Source: Viridothelium virens (lineage: Eukaryota; Ascomycota; Dothideomycetes; Trypetheliales; Trypetheliaceae). From it: a DNA stretch of 29,251 nucleotides. The notes beneath the pieces were generated by a model. That model did not search any database and was not told where the DNA came from. It worked only from the letters and a program-made list of their open reading frames with translations. Shown piece by piece: positions 28,979 to 29,251 of the stretch (position 1 is its first letter; each line of letters starts with the position of its first letter). Both the position numbers and the translations under genes were made by a program. Where the stretch lies: contig ML991903.1 in assembly GCA_010094025.1 (NCBI GenBank), positions 1 through 29,251 of the forward strand, in the 5' to 3' direction.

Positions 28979-29209
28979 TGTAGCAGGTTCGTAGAATGGT
29001 CTCAGAGAGTTTTCACGCAGGAGCGGAGTGTCAAGGATCCAATGATGTAAGAAGGGTTACTAAGCTTTGAATAACTTGGTAATAAATAAGGGCTTATTTA
29101 ATTAACTTATAACTAACTATAAGGTACAGTGTTATAATAAAACGCAAGGAGAAGAATAAGAACATGCTTAAAACTTAGTTCCTTAAATATTCATCCCTTC
29201 CCTACTACA
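28979..29209. mobile_element. Candidate solo or terminal LTR
   Basis: The 231-bp stretch begins TGTAGCAGG and ends CCTACTACA, an inverted pair matching at 8 of 9 bases with the TG..CA ends of LTR retrotransposons. Base composition changes at its left edge, where the AT-rich relic stops. The flanking five bases (CAGCT and GCCTT) do not form a target duplication, so it may be one LTR of an element leaving the window to the right, or chance. A small inverted repeat (ACAAGC-ACA-GCTTGT, 28967-28981) overlaps the left edge. Confidence 0.35.
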
Positions 29210-29251
29210 GCCTTCCTTCTTGCTGGTATTGCGGCGAGAAGAGTGAGATGT

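Noticed and set aside
1-29251. tRNA, rRNA and CRISPR arrays
   Set aside because: I looked for tRNA B-box-like GGTTCRANYCC, rRNA-like conserved stretches and regularly spaced repeats, and found none that hold up. The only tandem arrays are the coding minisatellite and the 175-bp duplication.

Overview
The window reads as nuclear DNA of a filamentous ascomycete (Pezizomycotina). Genes are 0.4 to 1.4 kb apart on both strands. Introns are 48 to 65 bp with GT..AG ends and CTRAC-type branch points. The gene families are fungal (Dip2/Utp12, SSU1, Polo-like kinase, OPA3, soluble fumarate reductase with cytochrome b5, S10 carboxypeptidase), and the right end holds mutation-degraded transposon DNA. The gene content would fit a leotiomycete or dothideomycete, but I cannot place it more closely by eye.

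Left part (1-6183): the 3' end of an unidentified gene at the window edge; DIP2/UTP12 (minus), a U3 snoRNP ribosome-assembly factor; a divergent SSU1-type sulfite efflux pump (plus); and a small cysteine-rich secreted protein (minus). A 1.9-kb stretch without a convincing gene follows.

Centre (8071-13768): the most distinctive locus is one five-exon gene for a secreted protein of about 1,830 residues. It has a GH16 beta-glucanase domain, four cysteine-rich Apple/PAN-like modules separated by Ser/Thr-rich linkers, a CxxC-rich stretch, a fifth module, a long Gly/Ser/Thr tract with a 12-bp minisatellite, and a Thr/Ser/Tyr-rich tail. Its splicing is unusual: there is a 22-nt exon, and a GC-AG intron splits the catalytic motif.

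Right-centre (14211-26693): a Polo-like kinase (minus), an OPA3-like mitochondrial protein (plus), an unidentified 232-residue protein (plus), a soluble fumarate reductase fused to cytochrome b5 (plus, 5 exons), an unidentified acidic 258-residue protein (plus, 2 exons) and a secreted S10 serine carboxypeptidase (minus, 3 exons) with a lysine-rich tail.

Right end (27075-29251): repeat DNA. It holds a MITE-like element of about 170 bp with 31-bp inverted ends, a 175-bp tandem duplication, a Tad-like LINE ORF1 relic broken by RIP-type changes, and a candidate solo LTR.

The genes do not form an obvious pathway cluster. Housekeeping functions (ribosome assembly, mitosis, mitochondria, redox) alternate with secreted proteins (GH16, S10, small Cys-rich protein). 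Several genes switch from a C-rich to a G-rich coding strand towards their 3' ends.
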